A stretch of 64,000 nucleotides of DNA from Streptococcus anginosus (GTDB lineage: Bacteria > Bacillota > Bacilli > Lactobacillales > Streptococcaceae): the NCBI RefSeq assembly GCF_900636475.1, contig NZ_LR134283.1, positions 992,001-1,056,000 on the forward strand. Direction: 5' to 3'. Position 1 is the first letter of the stretch. Each line of letters opens with the position of its first letter. Both the position numbers and the translations under genes were made by a program. This document shows positions 19,981 to 27,692 of the stretch, one piece after another. The notes beneath the pieces are model-generated. The model was given only the letters and a program-made list of their open reading frames with translations, had not been told where the DNA came from and did no database searches.

Positions 19981-20743
19981 CTTGACTCACCTCACTTGCC
20001 ATAACCGTTAAGGTATCTGAAATTTCTTGGAACATCTGCCGCTCTGTTTTATCGCCTCGGAAAATTTGATTGTACAAAATTCCGTCCTTGATGAACAGTA
20101 CTCGCTTAGCACGGCTTGCCGCCGAAGTCGAATGTGTCACCATGAGAATCGTCTGTCCGCGGTCATTGATGTCATCAAATACATCTAAAAGCGCCGCAGA
20201 AGACTTAGAATCGAGCGCCCCTGTTGGCTCGTCTGCCAGCAGAATTTCTGGATTGGTGATAATAGCACGCGCTACTGCCACCCGCTGCTTTTGACCACCG
20301 GAAATTTCATAGGGGAATTTTTCCTGCAATTGGTTAATCCCCAGTTCATTACAAGTAGTAACCAACTTTTGCATCATTTCTGTAATCGGACGGCGTGATA
20401 AAACGAGCGGCAAGAGGATATTGTCCTTGACCGAGAGTGTGTCTAACAGGTTGAAATCTTGAAAAACGAAACCTAATTTTTCCCGACGGAAGCTCGAAGC
20501 TTGACTGTTTTTAATCGTCGCTGTATCCGTGCCATTGAGAAAGACGCGTCCTTCGGTTGGCTTGTCTAGCATGGCAAGAATGTTGAGCAGAGTGGACTTC
20601 CCAGAGCCAGATTCCCCCATAATAGCGACATAATCGCCCTCATCTACTGTAAAATGAATGTCTTTCAGTGCTTCTACTTGGTTGCCTTGAAAGCGGGTTT
20701 TGTAAATTTTCTTCACGTGTTGTACGTCTAATAGTGTCATCAT
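19973..20743 (-). CDS. BceA-type ABC ATPase (copy A)
   Basis: A 256-residue ABC ATPase with Walker A GESGSGKST, signature ISGGQKQR and Walker B LLADEPTGALD. It is nearly identical along its whole length to the ATPase at 25910-26692; for example it has Glu instead of Lys at VD(E/K)GDY and Thr instead of Met at TDTATI. The two copies differ mainly at the last residues. Such near identity beside diverged permeases points to recent duplication or gene conversion. Its start has the ribosome binding site TAGGAGAAA, and the conserved promoter block (i) lies directly upstream. Confidence 0.93.
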   Translation of the reverse strand: MMTLLDVQHVKKIYKTRFQGNQVEALKDIHFTVDEGDYVAIMGESGSGKSTLLNILAMLDKPTEGRVFLNGTDTATIKNSQASSFRREKLGFVFQDFNLLDTLSVKDNILLPLVLSRRPITEMMQKLVTTCNELGINQLQEKFPYEISGGQKQRVAVARAIITNPEILLADEPTGALDSKSSAALLDVFDDINDRGQTILMVTHSTSAASRAKRVLFIKDGILYNQIFRGDKTERQMFQEISDTLTVMASEVSQGV

Positions 20744-20769
20744 TTTCTCCTAACAATTTTTATATATCT

Positions 20770-20843
20770 ATCATACTGAAAAGAAAAGTAACTTTCCATA
20801 CTTTAACCTTTCATTTTTGACTTTTATCTTACATTTTTGTAAG
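20770..20843 (-). promoter_or_regulatory. Promoter block (i): palindrome plus TATGAT -10, upstream of BceA copy A
   Basis: A perfect 16-bp palindrome CTTACATTTTTGTAAG (20828-20843) is followed towards the gene by an AACCTTTCATTT block (plus-strand sense, 20805-20818) and a -10 TATGAT at 20770-20775. The palindrome-to--10 gap is 52 bp. The design matches blocks (ii) and (iii). No consensus -35 is seen, which fits an activator-dependent promoter for a BceR-like regulator. It lies between the small peptide gene A and the ATPase gene. Confidence 0.65.
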
Positions 20844-20878
20844 ATTGCCTGAAGCTGTACTGATATTAAAAATGTATC

Positions 20879-21007
20879 TCAATGACTATATTGTAGCCAG
20901 AAATAATATTGACTAGAAGCACAGCCGATTTTTGTCTTTTCGATTTCTTTTTTGGAAATTTTTTCAGTTTTTGGCATTGATTTTTGCTTTAATAAAATTG
21001 TTTTCAT
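20879..21007 (-). CDS. Small peptide A (42 residues), partner of BceAB copy A
   Basis: A 42-codon ORF starts at the ATG at 21007 behind a strong ribosome binding site, AAAGGAGAAAG, and ends with TGA at 20879. The peptide begins MKTILLKQK, is lysine-rich to residue 26, then has IEK at 22-24, Gly28, Cys29, SQ at 32-33 and an aromatic tail (YYFWLQYSH). It has no signal peptide or obvious leader cleavage motif, although a GC pair is present at 28-29. A related 42-residue peptide precedes the second BceAB copy (26704-26832) with ILLKQ, IEK, G, SQ and L38 shared. It follows promoter block (ii). I do not recognise the family. It may be a transporter substrate, a signal or a toxin-like peptide, which is inference only. 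Confidence 0.65.
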   Translation of the reverse strand: MKTILLKQKSMPKTEKISKKEIEKTKIGCASSQYYFWLQYSH

Positions 21008-21038
21008 ATTCTTTCTCCTTTATTTTCTTTACACTTAT

Positions 21039-21113
21039 ATGATACAAAAATCGCTAAACAGCTGCCATAACATAACCTTTCATTTGAGCCTTAAAAACTT
21101 ACATTTTTGTAAG
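21039..21113 (-). promoter_or_regulatory. Promoter block (ii): palindrome plus TATCAT -10, upstream of peptide A
   Basis: A perfect palindrome CTTACATTTTTGTAAG (21098-21113) stands 53 bp from a -10 TATCAT (21039-21044). Between them lies CATAACATAACCTTTCATTT (plus-strand sense), also found in block (iii). The -10 is preceded by TTTTTG in both blocks. The start of peptide A is 32 bp downstream of the -10. Confidence 0.7.
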
Positions 21114-21144
21114 AAAAAAGGCTTGGACAAATGTGTCCCCAGCC
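21114..21144 (-). terminator. Terminator of the LytTR/ABC-2 unit
   Basis: An imperfect GGCT-GGACA / TGTCC-AGCC hairpin is followed on the minus strand by six Ts (21114-21119). It ends the DUF3021 transcript just before promoter block (ii). Confidence 0.6.
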
Positions 21145-21170
21145 CTCTGGATATAACTACAAGACCTAAG

Positions 21171-21575
21171 CTATTCTTTTGTACGGTTTCTTCTTAATTT
21201 TACAAGTGATTCATTGATTTTCTTTGTTTTTAGATAAATATCTAAGCGAACAAATAGCCAAATTAAAATATAAATAACAATGAAATCTAGCCAAAATTCA
21301 GCTCGCACAAGATTGAAATCCCAGCCATTATAAATCATCATCACACAAACTACAATTAAAGTTAGGAAAAAATGAATCGTTAACTGTAGCAAATAAGAAA
21401 AATTTTCAACCTCAAATAGTAAAGTAAATAAGCCAATCAAAGCACTCATTATCAAGATACTTATGATATTAGCAGTTGTCGCTTGGGATTCTTGGATCCG
21501 AAAAGCTAAGACAAGTAAATAAGCTAAGGAACCAGTGCGCAGACCTTCTAGCATAGACACTACAATTTTTTTCAT
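21171..21575 (-). CDS. DUF3021 membrane protein, probable partner of the LytTR regulator
   Basis: A 134-residue protein with four hydrophobic helices (about residues 12-30, 35-55, 63-85, 92-115) and a basic C-terminal tail. This is the DUF3021 architecture. DUF3021 genes usually sit directly after a small LytTR regulator. In streptococcal LytTR regulatory systems such as HdrRM and BrsRM, a membrane protein restrains the regulator, and I infer a similar role here. It lies 12 bp after the LytTR gene and is the last gene of the unit. Confidence 0.8.
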   Translation of the reverse strand: MKKIVVSMLEGLRTGSLAYLLVLAFRIQESQATTANIISILIMSALIGLFTLLFEVENFSYLLQLTIHFFLTLIVVCVMMIYNGWDFNLVRAEFWLDFIVIYILIWLFVRLDIYLKTKKINESLVKLRRNRTKE

Positions 21576-21587
21576 GTTTGTTCCTTT

Positions 21588-22043
21588 CTACAAACCGAGA
21601 TAATCCATTAACAATCTGACGTATTTTCGACTGACACTTGACTTAATTTTGTTTGTCAATCTAGCCGTCATATTTCCTGAAAAGCTATCCGATAATGATA
21701 ACAAATGGTCAATATTGATGACAGCGTGTTTTGAAATTTGAATAAAGTTTTTACGATTAACCCGACTTTGAAAATGTGTGAGTGTTTCGGTCGTCGCATA
21801 GATACCATCCACACAATACACCATCAATGTTGTCTGATTGATGTCTGCCAAAATAATCTGATCCGTCTTTACCATGACAATTTTATCATCTGTTTTAATG
21901 GGAATAGCATTCACATAAGACGACTTGTACTGATGTAAATATTCAAAAATTTCTTTGGCTTCAGCTTCTAACTCGTCCGCTTGAATCACAACAAGGGGAT
22001 CATTTGAAGGAATGGTTGGATTCATTTTGAATTTAGTCTGCAA
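21588..22043 (-). CDS. LytTR-family DNA-binding regulator
   Basis: A 151-residue stand-alone LytTR protein. It has a short N-terminal alpha/beta region, then the DNA-binding domain with IVMVKTDQIILADINQTTLMVYC, FIQISKHAVINIDHLLSL and a terminal SRKYVRLLMDYLGL. There is no receiver domain. The start is uncertain: a TTG at 22043 follows AGAGA, while the first ATG (22025) has no clear ribosome binding site. With the DUF3021 gene it forms a LytTR regulatory pair. Direct repeats at 23871-23901, upstream of the ABC-2 genes, are the likely autoregulatory target. Confidence 0.85.
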   Translation of the reverse strand: MQTKFKMNPTIPSNDPLVVIQADELEAEAKEIFEYLHQYKSSYVNAIPIKTDDKIVMVKTDQIILADINQTTLMVYCVDGIYATTETLTHFQSRVNRKNFIQISKHAVINIDHLLSLSDSFSGNMTARLTNKIKSSVSRKYVRLLMDYLGL

Positions 22044-22068
22044 AAAATTTCTCTAACTTTCTATCAAT

Positions 22069-22932
22069 TTAAGCAATTTTAGTCCACCGATTGGTAGCAA
22101 GCTGTTGGATTGTCCAAATGACAAGCAAGGCAACTAAAACTACTACAACTATATAGTATGTTTCTTTCATTGTCAATAGAGATTCCCACTTTAATTGAAT
22201 GCCCATCATCTTTTCAAAATAATCTTGCGCTGCTGTATTATGATGAAAAGCAGTAGCTAAGCTATCTTTCATCATTACTTGTCTAAAGAGAGAAGCAATA
22301 TATGTGGAGGGAGTACATTTCATTATCATTTGAGCAAATGACGGAAGAACCCCTATTGGAATATAGGTTCCAACTAAGAAACCAGAGGCAGCTCCGATAA
22401 TCGTTGCTAGCTTTCCAAGCGTATCTACTGATTTGAAGTGATTCACAAGGATACCATTGAAAATCGAACATAAGAGTGCATTGAGCACCATAATAAGGAG
22501 GATTTGAGGAAGCAAAGTCAAATCAACGACAATCTGATCGTCCCAGATAAAGTAGCCTTCCATGACAGTAAACATGATGATCTGCATCAAAAATCCAATG
22601 ATGGCAGTACTCAGAAGGTAACTGATAGACAAGCCCCAGCGTCCCAAATCTGTCAGAACTAGGTCTTGTGTTACGTTACTTTCTCTATCTTTCGCTAGTT
22701 GGGAAAAACTCGAAAAGGTTGTGGTTAACCCTGTAATGGCAAGCGTTCCACCAATCAACCACGAATCCAATAACTGATTGGTATGAGGGCCTTGACTCCA
22801 AGAGGTCTTGATATTTGCTTTCAAAAAAACTAAGTACAATATAAAGGAAATCATGGCTCCAAGAAGGGATAAAACCACTCCACTACGATTACGAAAATAT
22901 AGTAAAAAATTTCTTTTAATGATCATTATCAT
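22069..22932 (-). CDS. ABC-2 type transporter permease
   Basis: A 287-residue permease with six hydrophobic segments. The N-terminus IIKRNFLLYFRNRSGVVLSLL and a middle section with DLVLTDLGRWGLSISYLLS followed by GAASGFLVGTYIPIGVLP are typical of ABC-2 exporters for drugs, bacteriocins or lipids. Its start overlaps the stop of the ATPase gene. The partner ATPase is broken by a nonsense codon, so the transporter may be inactive. The substrate is unknown, but LytTR-controlled ABC-2 genes in streptococci often deal with bacteriocins. Confidence 0.85.
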   Translation of the reverse strand: MIMIIKRNFLLYFRNRSGVVLSLLGAMISFILYLVFLKANIKTSWSQGPHTNQLLDSWLIGGTLAITGLTTTFSSFSQLAKDRESNVTQDLVLTDLGRWGLSISYLLSTAIIGFLMQIIMFTVMEGYFIWDDQIVVDLTLLPQILLIMVLNALLCSIFNGILVNHFKSVDTLGKLATIIGAASGFLVGTYIPIGVLPSFAQMIMKCTPSTYIASLFRQVMMKDSLATAFHHNTAAQDYFEKMMGIQLKWESLLTMKETYYIVVVVLVALLVIWTIQQLATNRWTKIA

Positions 22933-22933
22933 T

Positions 22934-23800
22934 TTAACGTACCTCTCTTCCTGTCAACGCCATAAAAGCATCGTCCATTGTTCCTGGTCGAAATTCAAAT
23001 TGTCGAATAAAAGAGCGACCACACGTTAGAATCTCTAAAGCCTTTTCTGTCGTTTCTGGGTGAATCAACAGTTCATTCACTCTTACTTCCTCAAAAGGAA
23101 TCTCTTCCTTCAAAATTTCTTTAAAATCAGCAGTATCGGTCACGAATACCTTGAGAAAATTCTGAGCATAGTGCTCTTTAATCTGATTAGCAGAACCTTT
23201 GGCAGTCACTTGACCGTGATCCACAATATAAATCATATCTGCATCATCTGCTTCATCTAAATAATGAGTGGTTAAGATAACCGTCATCTTCTCTTTTATT
23301 TGCAACTGGTGAATCAGCTCCCAAATGGCTTTCCTAGTTTGAATATCTAAACCAGTAGTTGGTTCATCAAGAAAGAGAATATCTGGGCTATTCAGCAGAG
23401 CACGGGCAATATCCACTCGTCATTTTTGTCCACCTGATAAAGTCCCATATAATTGCGTTGAGAAATTTTGCAATCCCAATTGATTCACTAAGCCATCAAC
23501 TTTTCCTTTATCAATATCCTTATATTGACCTGCTCTAATTTCTAAATTTTCTTGCACCGTTAGCATATCATCTAAAACACTGTTTTGGAAAACAACACCT
23601 AATTTAATGAGGTTATCATACAGTATCTCTCCTGCCGTAGGCTGCAAAAGTCCTGTCAACATTTGAATCGTTGTAGACTTTCCAGCACCGTTTGGTCCTA
23701 AAATAGCGGTAAAACTTCCTGTTTCAATCTGAAGATTCAAATCATTCACAGCTTGCTTATTATCATAGACTTTGCTAAGATGGCGTGTTTCTAGTAGCAT
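22934..23800 (-). pseudogene. ABC-2 transporter ATPase split by an in-frame TGA
   Basis: A single 289-codon frame reads as an ABC-2 ATPase. It has Walker A GPNGAGKST near residue 35, signature LSGGQK near residue 124, and then TGA (23420-23422) where the family has Arg or Gln, followed at once by RVDIARALLNSPDILFLDEPTTGLD with Walker B. A CGA to TGA change is sufficient. The stop separates the signature from Walker B, so neither half would be a working ATPase. The codon after TGA begins with C, the most read-through-prone context, and a GTG lies six bases beyond the TGA start, so low-level read-through or restart is conceivable. Confidence 0.8.
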
Positions 23801-23870
23801 AACGTTCCTCCAATAATTTATTTTACGAACTTATCATACTCCTCACTTTAAAAAAAATCTCGCACTTTTG

Positions 23871-23901
23871 GATAAGAGGTTCTACTAGTTAGATAAGAAG
23901 T
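23871..23901 (-). promoter_or_regulatory. Direct repeats, probable LytTR binding site upstream of the ABC-2 unit
   Basis: GGATAAGAGG (from 23870) and AGATAAGAAG (from 23891) are direct repeats whose GATAAG cores are exactly 21 bp apart, two helical turns, as in known LytTR operators. A TATGAT -10 follows at 23833-23838, and the nearer repeat sits just upstream of where the -35 would be. No good -35 is visible, which suits activation. Confidence 0.6.
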
Positions 23902-23918
23902 CAGATTTACAAGATAAA

Positions 23919-23944
23919 AACCACTCGCCAAAAAACGAATGGTT
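23919..23944 (-). terminator. Terminator after BceB copy B
   Basis: On the minus strand AACCATTCG pairs with CGAGTGGTT (one G-T pair) around an 8-base loop and is followed by TTTTATC. It separates the BceAB copy B transcript from the LytTR/ABC-2 unit. Confidence 0.75.
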
Positions 23945-23952
23945 CAAAATAC

Positions 23953-25929
23953 TTATTGTGCTACAATCTTTTGGTAGCTTCTGGAAGTCATTACAAACAC
24001 TAAGATGTAAACTAAGAGGAAGACACCGCAAGTGGCTATCGTTGTTTGAATGAGTAATGGTATATTTGTTGCACCTAAGAGAGCTACAATCAGCTGCAAC
24101 ATATGAAAAGCAACAGCGATATGAAGAAAGGCAAAGATAAGTGGTAAGAAGAAAACTGTTATGATTTGCTTTCGAATCGTTGCCTTCGTTTGCTTTTCAT
24201 CCAGTCCAACTTTTTGCAGAACGATAAAGCCTTCACGATCTTCATAACCTTCTGAAATTTGTTTGTAATAAATCACAAGAACTGTCCCAAGCAGGAAAAT
24301 CGTAGAAAGAAAAATGCCGATAAAGAGAAGAGTTCCAATAACTCCTTGATAATCTTTTTCAATGCGGTAACGCTCAGAAAGACTGATATTACCACTTTCC
24401 TGACCTTGTTGCTGAAGAGCATTGAAAATACTTTCTTGGAGATCAACCTGTTTATTGGAAGATTGGATACCGATGTAGTAAGTATAGAAAGATTTCAGAC
24501 CGACTTGACTGGGATTATTGACAACCATATACATGTTTTTTTGTGACACCATACCAGAAGGATTGACAATCTTTCCATGTGCAAAATCTGTCGTCAGATG
24601 CTCTTTGATGTTCCACAATTTTCCATTGATGGTAAGAGCTTGCTTTTGATTGATTTGAAGATTTTTTGCATATACAAGTGCTTCATTATCAGCCAAATCA
24701 ACGGTTTTTCCTGTCATTTTTTCGTACTCTTGACGGCTGATGACAAGGAAAGGAGCAATCATCTTTTGAGTTTCTTTTACACTTAGTCCATCCGTCGTTT
24801 CAGCAATAGTTAGCTGATTGCCATTGATTTTCGAAATCATAGAAAATTGATAACTATAATCTTCATACTTGGCATCTGTCAAGCCTTTTCCCCGTGCTAC
24901 TTCTTTGACTGCTTGTAAAATAGCTGCATTTTTATCCGTCTTTGCGCTTGTAATCATGATATTATAATCCTTTGGATACAAAGTTGTCAGATAATCTTTC
25001 CCACCTACATAAATATTGATAGAGCCGACCAGAGTTACCAGCAGCATGGTTGAAAGGATTGAAATCGTTGCTAAACCTGCAGCATTCTTACGCATACGGA
25101 AAATCAAATTGGATACAGAAATGAAATTCTGCGTTTTGTAGTAATATTTTTTTCTTCTCTTTAAAAATTGCAATAATGTGATTGTCCCTGCATTAAAAAG
25201 AAGATAGGTCGCAAAAATAACCATAAGAACTGCAATAAAGAAAGTCGCAATGGCAGACACCGGCTTGTCAACTGTGAGTGCGATATAATAAGCCGCAGCC
25301 AGAAGCCCCAACCCCACAAGTGTCTGCAAGCCAAGAAATCGTCCTTTTTTCTCTCCAGCCTTCTTTTCTCTCATCAAATGAAGTGAGCTGTAACGAAGCA
25401 GGCGCGTAGAATTTAAAAAGAGAATCAGCGCAAAAGCCACACCCAGACTAGCTAAAACGGTGAAAATATTCGACCATTGGAAAGTTGAGGCAATTACTAC
25501 TTTCATTCCCATGAATTTCAGCAAAACTGCAAAAAGCAATTTGTCTAAAAGAAGACCTAAACCAATTCCAAGTCCGACAGTCACTAAGAAAAAGTAAAGC
25601 ATTTCAAAGAAAGTCATCAGCAGCATGTGCCGCTTCTCCATTCCTAAGATACTGTATAAACCAAGCTCCCGTGAGCGATTCTTCATGACAAAACTATTGG
25701 CATAGGTGATAAGGATAAGAACTGCAATCTGAACGACCCAAATTCCAAATTGCAGGGTCATACGAGCCGCCGAACCGCCGTAACTAGCTTCTAGATTTGG
25801 ACTGTAAGCGAGCGATACGAAACTATATAAAATCGCTGTTGCCACAATCGTTGCTAGAGCAAATGGATAATACAGACTGCGATTTTTTATCAGGTTTGAG
25901 ACTGCTAATTTATTCGTTAGTTTGAACAT
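23953..25929 (-). CDS. BceB-type ABC transporter permease (copy B)
   Basis: A 658-residue FtsX-fold permease with the same layout as copy A: LAVSNLIKNRSLYYPFAL at the start, ISVSNLIFRMRKNAAGLATISILSTM before a large extracellular domain, and IYYKQISEGYEDREGF before the final helices. The extracellular domains of the two copies are clearly different, which suggests different peptide ligands, whereas the membrane and cytoplasmic parts are alike. I start it at the ATG at 25929, which follows GAGGTGA, rather than the GTG at 25935. It overlaps the end of the ATPase gene by 20 bp. Confidence 0.9.
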   Translation of the reverse strand: MFKLTNKLAVSNLIKNRSLYYPFALATIVATAILYSFVSLAYSPNLEASYGGSAARMTLQFGIWVVQIAVLILITYANSFVMKNRSRELGLYSILGMEKRHMLLMTFFEMLYFFLVTVGLGIGLGLLLDKLLFAVLLKFMGMKVVIASTFQWSNIFTVLASLGVAFALILFLNSTRLLRYSSLHLMREKKAGEKKGRFLGLQTLVGLGLLAAAYYIALTVDKPVSAIATFFIAVLMVIFATYLLFNAGTITLLQFLKRRKKYYYKTQNFISVSNLIFRMRKNAAGLATISILSTMLLVTLVGSINIYVGGKDYLTTLYPKDYNIMITSAKTDKNAAILQAVKEVARGKGLTDAKYEDYSYQFSMISKINGNQLTIAETTDGLSVKETQKMIAPFLVISRQEYEKMTGKTVDLADNEALVYAKNLQINQKQALTINGKLWNIKEHLTTDFAHGKIVNPSGMVSQKNMYMVVNNPSQVGLKSFYTYYIGIQSSNKQVDLQESIFNALQQQGQESGNISLSERYRIEKDYQGVIGTLLFIGIFLSTIFLLGTVLVIYYKQISEGYEDREGFIVLQKVGLDEKQTKATIRKQIITVFFLPLIFAFLHIAVAFHMLQLIVALLGATNIPLLIQTTIATCGVFLLVYILVFVMTSRSYQKIVAQ

Positions 25930-26692
25930 AGCCACTCACCTCGCTTGCCATGACCGTTAAGGTATCTGAAATTTCTTGGAACATCTGCCGCTCTGTTTTA
26001 TCTCCTCGGAAGATTTGATTGTACAAAATTCCGTCCTTGATGAACAGTACGCGCTTAGCACGGCTTGCCGCCGAAGTCGAATGTGTCACCATGAGAATCG
26101 TCTGTCCGCGGTCATTGATGTCATCAAATACATCTAAAAGCGCCGCAGAAGACTTAGAATCGAGCGCCCCTGTTGGCTCGTCTGCCAGCAGAATTTCTGG
26201 ATTGGTGATAATAGCACGCGCTACTGCCACCCGCTGCTTTTGACCACCGGAAATTTCATAGGGGAATTTTTCCTGCAATTGGTTAATCCCCAGTTCATTA
26301 CAAGTAGTAACCAACTTTTGCATCATTTCTGTAATCGGACGGCGCGACAAAACGAGCGGCAAGAGGATATTGTCCTTGACCGAGAGTGTGTCTAACAGGT
26401 TGAAATCTTGAAAAACGAAACCTAATTTTTCCCGACGGAAACTCGAAGCCTGACTGTTTTTAATCATCGCGGTGTCCGTACCATTGAGAAAGACACGTCC
26501 TTCTGTTGGTTTATCCAGCATCGCAAGAATGTTCAGCAGAGTGGATTTCCCAGACCCCGACTCACCCATGATAGCGACATAATCACCTTTGTCCACCGTA
26601 AAATGAATGTCTTTCAGTGCTTCTACTTGGTTGCCTTGAAAGCGGGTTTTGTAAATTTTCTTCACATGTTGTACATCTAATAGTGTCATCAT
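25910..26692 (-). CDS. BceA-type ABC ATPase (copy B)
   Basis: A 260-residue ATPase with Walker A GESGSGKST, ISGGQKQR and LLADEPTGALD. It is almost the same protein as copy A, 5949 bp away, and the DNA is also nearly identical over most of the gene, with divergence concentrated in the first third and at the 3' end. The last residues (SGYVQTNE) differ because they overlap a different permease gene. The ribosome binding site GGAGAAAATG lies only a few bases after the stop of peptide gene B, so the two are translationally coupled. Confidence 0.93.
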   Translation of the reverse strand: MMTLLDVQHVKKIYKTRFQGNQVEALKDIHFTVDKGDYVAIMGESGSGKSTLLNILAMLDKPTEGRVFLNGTDTAMIKNSQASSFRREKLGFVFQDFNLLDTLSVKDNILLPLVLSRRPITEMMQKLVTTCNELGINQLQEKFPYEISGGQKQRVAVARAIITNPEILLADEPTGALDSKSSAALLDVFDDINDRGQTILMVTHSTSAASRAKRVLFIKDGILYNQIFRGDKTERQMFQEISDTLTVMASEVSGYVQTNE

Positions 26693-26703
26693 TTTCTCCT
26701 TTT

Positions 26704-26832
26704 TTAAAATCTAAAATATAACTGTTGCGCTGATTGACTCACTTCATAGCCAAATTGCGCTTTTTCAATATCTTTTACGTTTGGCTGAAGCAATTGCCTG
26801 TCTTGTTTCAATAAAATTTTACCATATTTCAT
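26704..26832 (-). CDS. Small peptide B (42 residues), partner of BceAB copy B
   Basis: A 42-codon ORF starts at the ATG at 26832 behind AAAAGGAGAAC and ends with TAA at 26704, 11 bp before the BceA copy B start. The peptide begins MKYGKILLKQD, has IEK at 22-24, Phe27-Gly28, SQ at 32-33, Leu38 and ends YFRF. The equal length and the shared residues with peptide A (20879-21007) show common descent, although the two DNA sequences have diverged far more than the adjacent ATPase genes. No signal peptide is seen. I do not recognise the family. Tight coupling with BceA suggests a function with the transporter. Confidence 0.65.
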   Translation of the reverse strand: MKYGKILLKQDRQLLQPNVKDIEKAQFGYEVSQSAQQLYFRF

Positions 26833-26854
26833 CTTGTTCTCCTTTTTTGATACT

Positions 26855-26877
26855 ACTTTGCAGCGAATTGCTCGCTG
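26855..26877 (-). promoter_or_regulatory. Hairpin between TraX-like gene and peptide B
   Basis: TTGCAGCGA pairs perfectly with TCGCTGCAA around a 5-base loop. There is no T tract after it, so it is not a standard terminator. It may protect or partly attenuate the mRNA upstream of the peptide and transporter genes. Confidence 0.55.
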
Positions 26878-26893
26878 CAAGACTATGATTTAC

Positions 26894-27652
26894 TCATTTT
26901 TGAACGAGGTAAGCAATGCAAGTAATCAACCATAAGTGAGCTGGATAAAAGATATAAAAGAAATACTTGCTCCACTTGGTCACAGGACCGCGTTCGCCAT
27001 TATAGAGTGAAATGAAAGGCAGTACTGTGATAAAAAGCCAATCGGAATTATAAAACATCATTAACAGCGTATCGCTCCATGTCGGGTAAATCTGAATACT
27101 CATACAAAATAGGACAACCGCTAAAATACCATACAGAAGATTGCGGAGATTTCTCTTTTCTCTACAAGTATAGGTGATCAACATAAATGGAATAATGACC
27201 ATGCCACCTTCTGTCACAAAACCAGCAAGCAAGCAAACAACAATTCCTAAGATAAAGCGAATGGGCTGGCGTTTAATATCAACTGGATTGCTTGTTTGGC
27301 TTATGCCAAAAAAGATATTGAGGACAAGTACACCGCAAGCCAAAGTTAAGAAAATATTATTATATATCTGAACTCCTTTAGACTGAAACAGCAAATTGAG
27401 AATCGTATTTCCAGCAAACATGATAGCTGACCAGAAAAAGAGACGTACATTATAAAGCAAGCGGCTCCGTGTATATCGAAAACCTTCCACTGCTGCAAAA
27501 GCAAACCAAACTGCTACACAGCGTGTTAAAGCATGAAAAATGCTCGCCCATTCACCTGACAGTAAGCCTGGTATTTTTTCAAGGTGATCAAAGACCATTA
27601 AAACAGCCATTAAGAGCTTGAGCTGAAAAGCGTTCAATCCTTTTGTTTTCAT
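26894..27652 (-). CDS. TraX-family membrane protein
   Basis: A 252-residue protein with about eight hydrophobic helices, starting GLNAFQLKLLMAVLMVFDHLE and including AVEGFRYTRSRLLYNVRLFFW and a C-terminal YFFYIFYPAHLWLI. These are the marks of the TraX family. The founding member acetylates F-pilin, and chromosomal homologues are thought to be membrane acyltransferases of unknown target. Promoter block (iii) lies directly upstream, so it is likely co-induced with peptide B and BceAB copy B. A role in modifying a surface or peptide component is inference. Confidence 0.82.
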   Translation of the reverse strand: MKTKGLNAFQLKLLMAVLMVFDHLEKIPGLLSGEWASIFHALTRCVAVWFAFAAVEGFRYTRSRLLYNVRLFFWSAIMFAGNTILNLLFQSKGVQIYNNIFLTLACGVLVLNIFFGISQTSNPVDIKRQPIRFILGIVVCLLAGFVTEGGMVIIPFMLITYTCREKRNLRNLLYGILAVVLFCMSIQIYPTWSDTLLMMFYNSDWLFITVLPFISLYNGERGPVTKWSKYFFYIFYPAHLWLITCIAYLVQK

Positions 27653-27692
27653 AACTGCCTCCTCTATGAAACATCATTCATTTTCTAATCTT

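Noticed and set aside
20070-26243. Two identical 74-codon plus-strand frames inside the BceA genes
   Set aside because: They are antisense shadows that match only because the ATPase genes themselves are almost identical.
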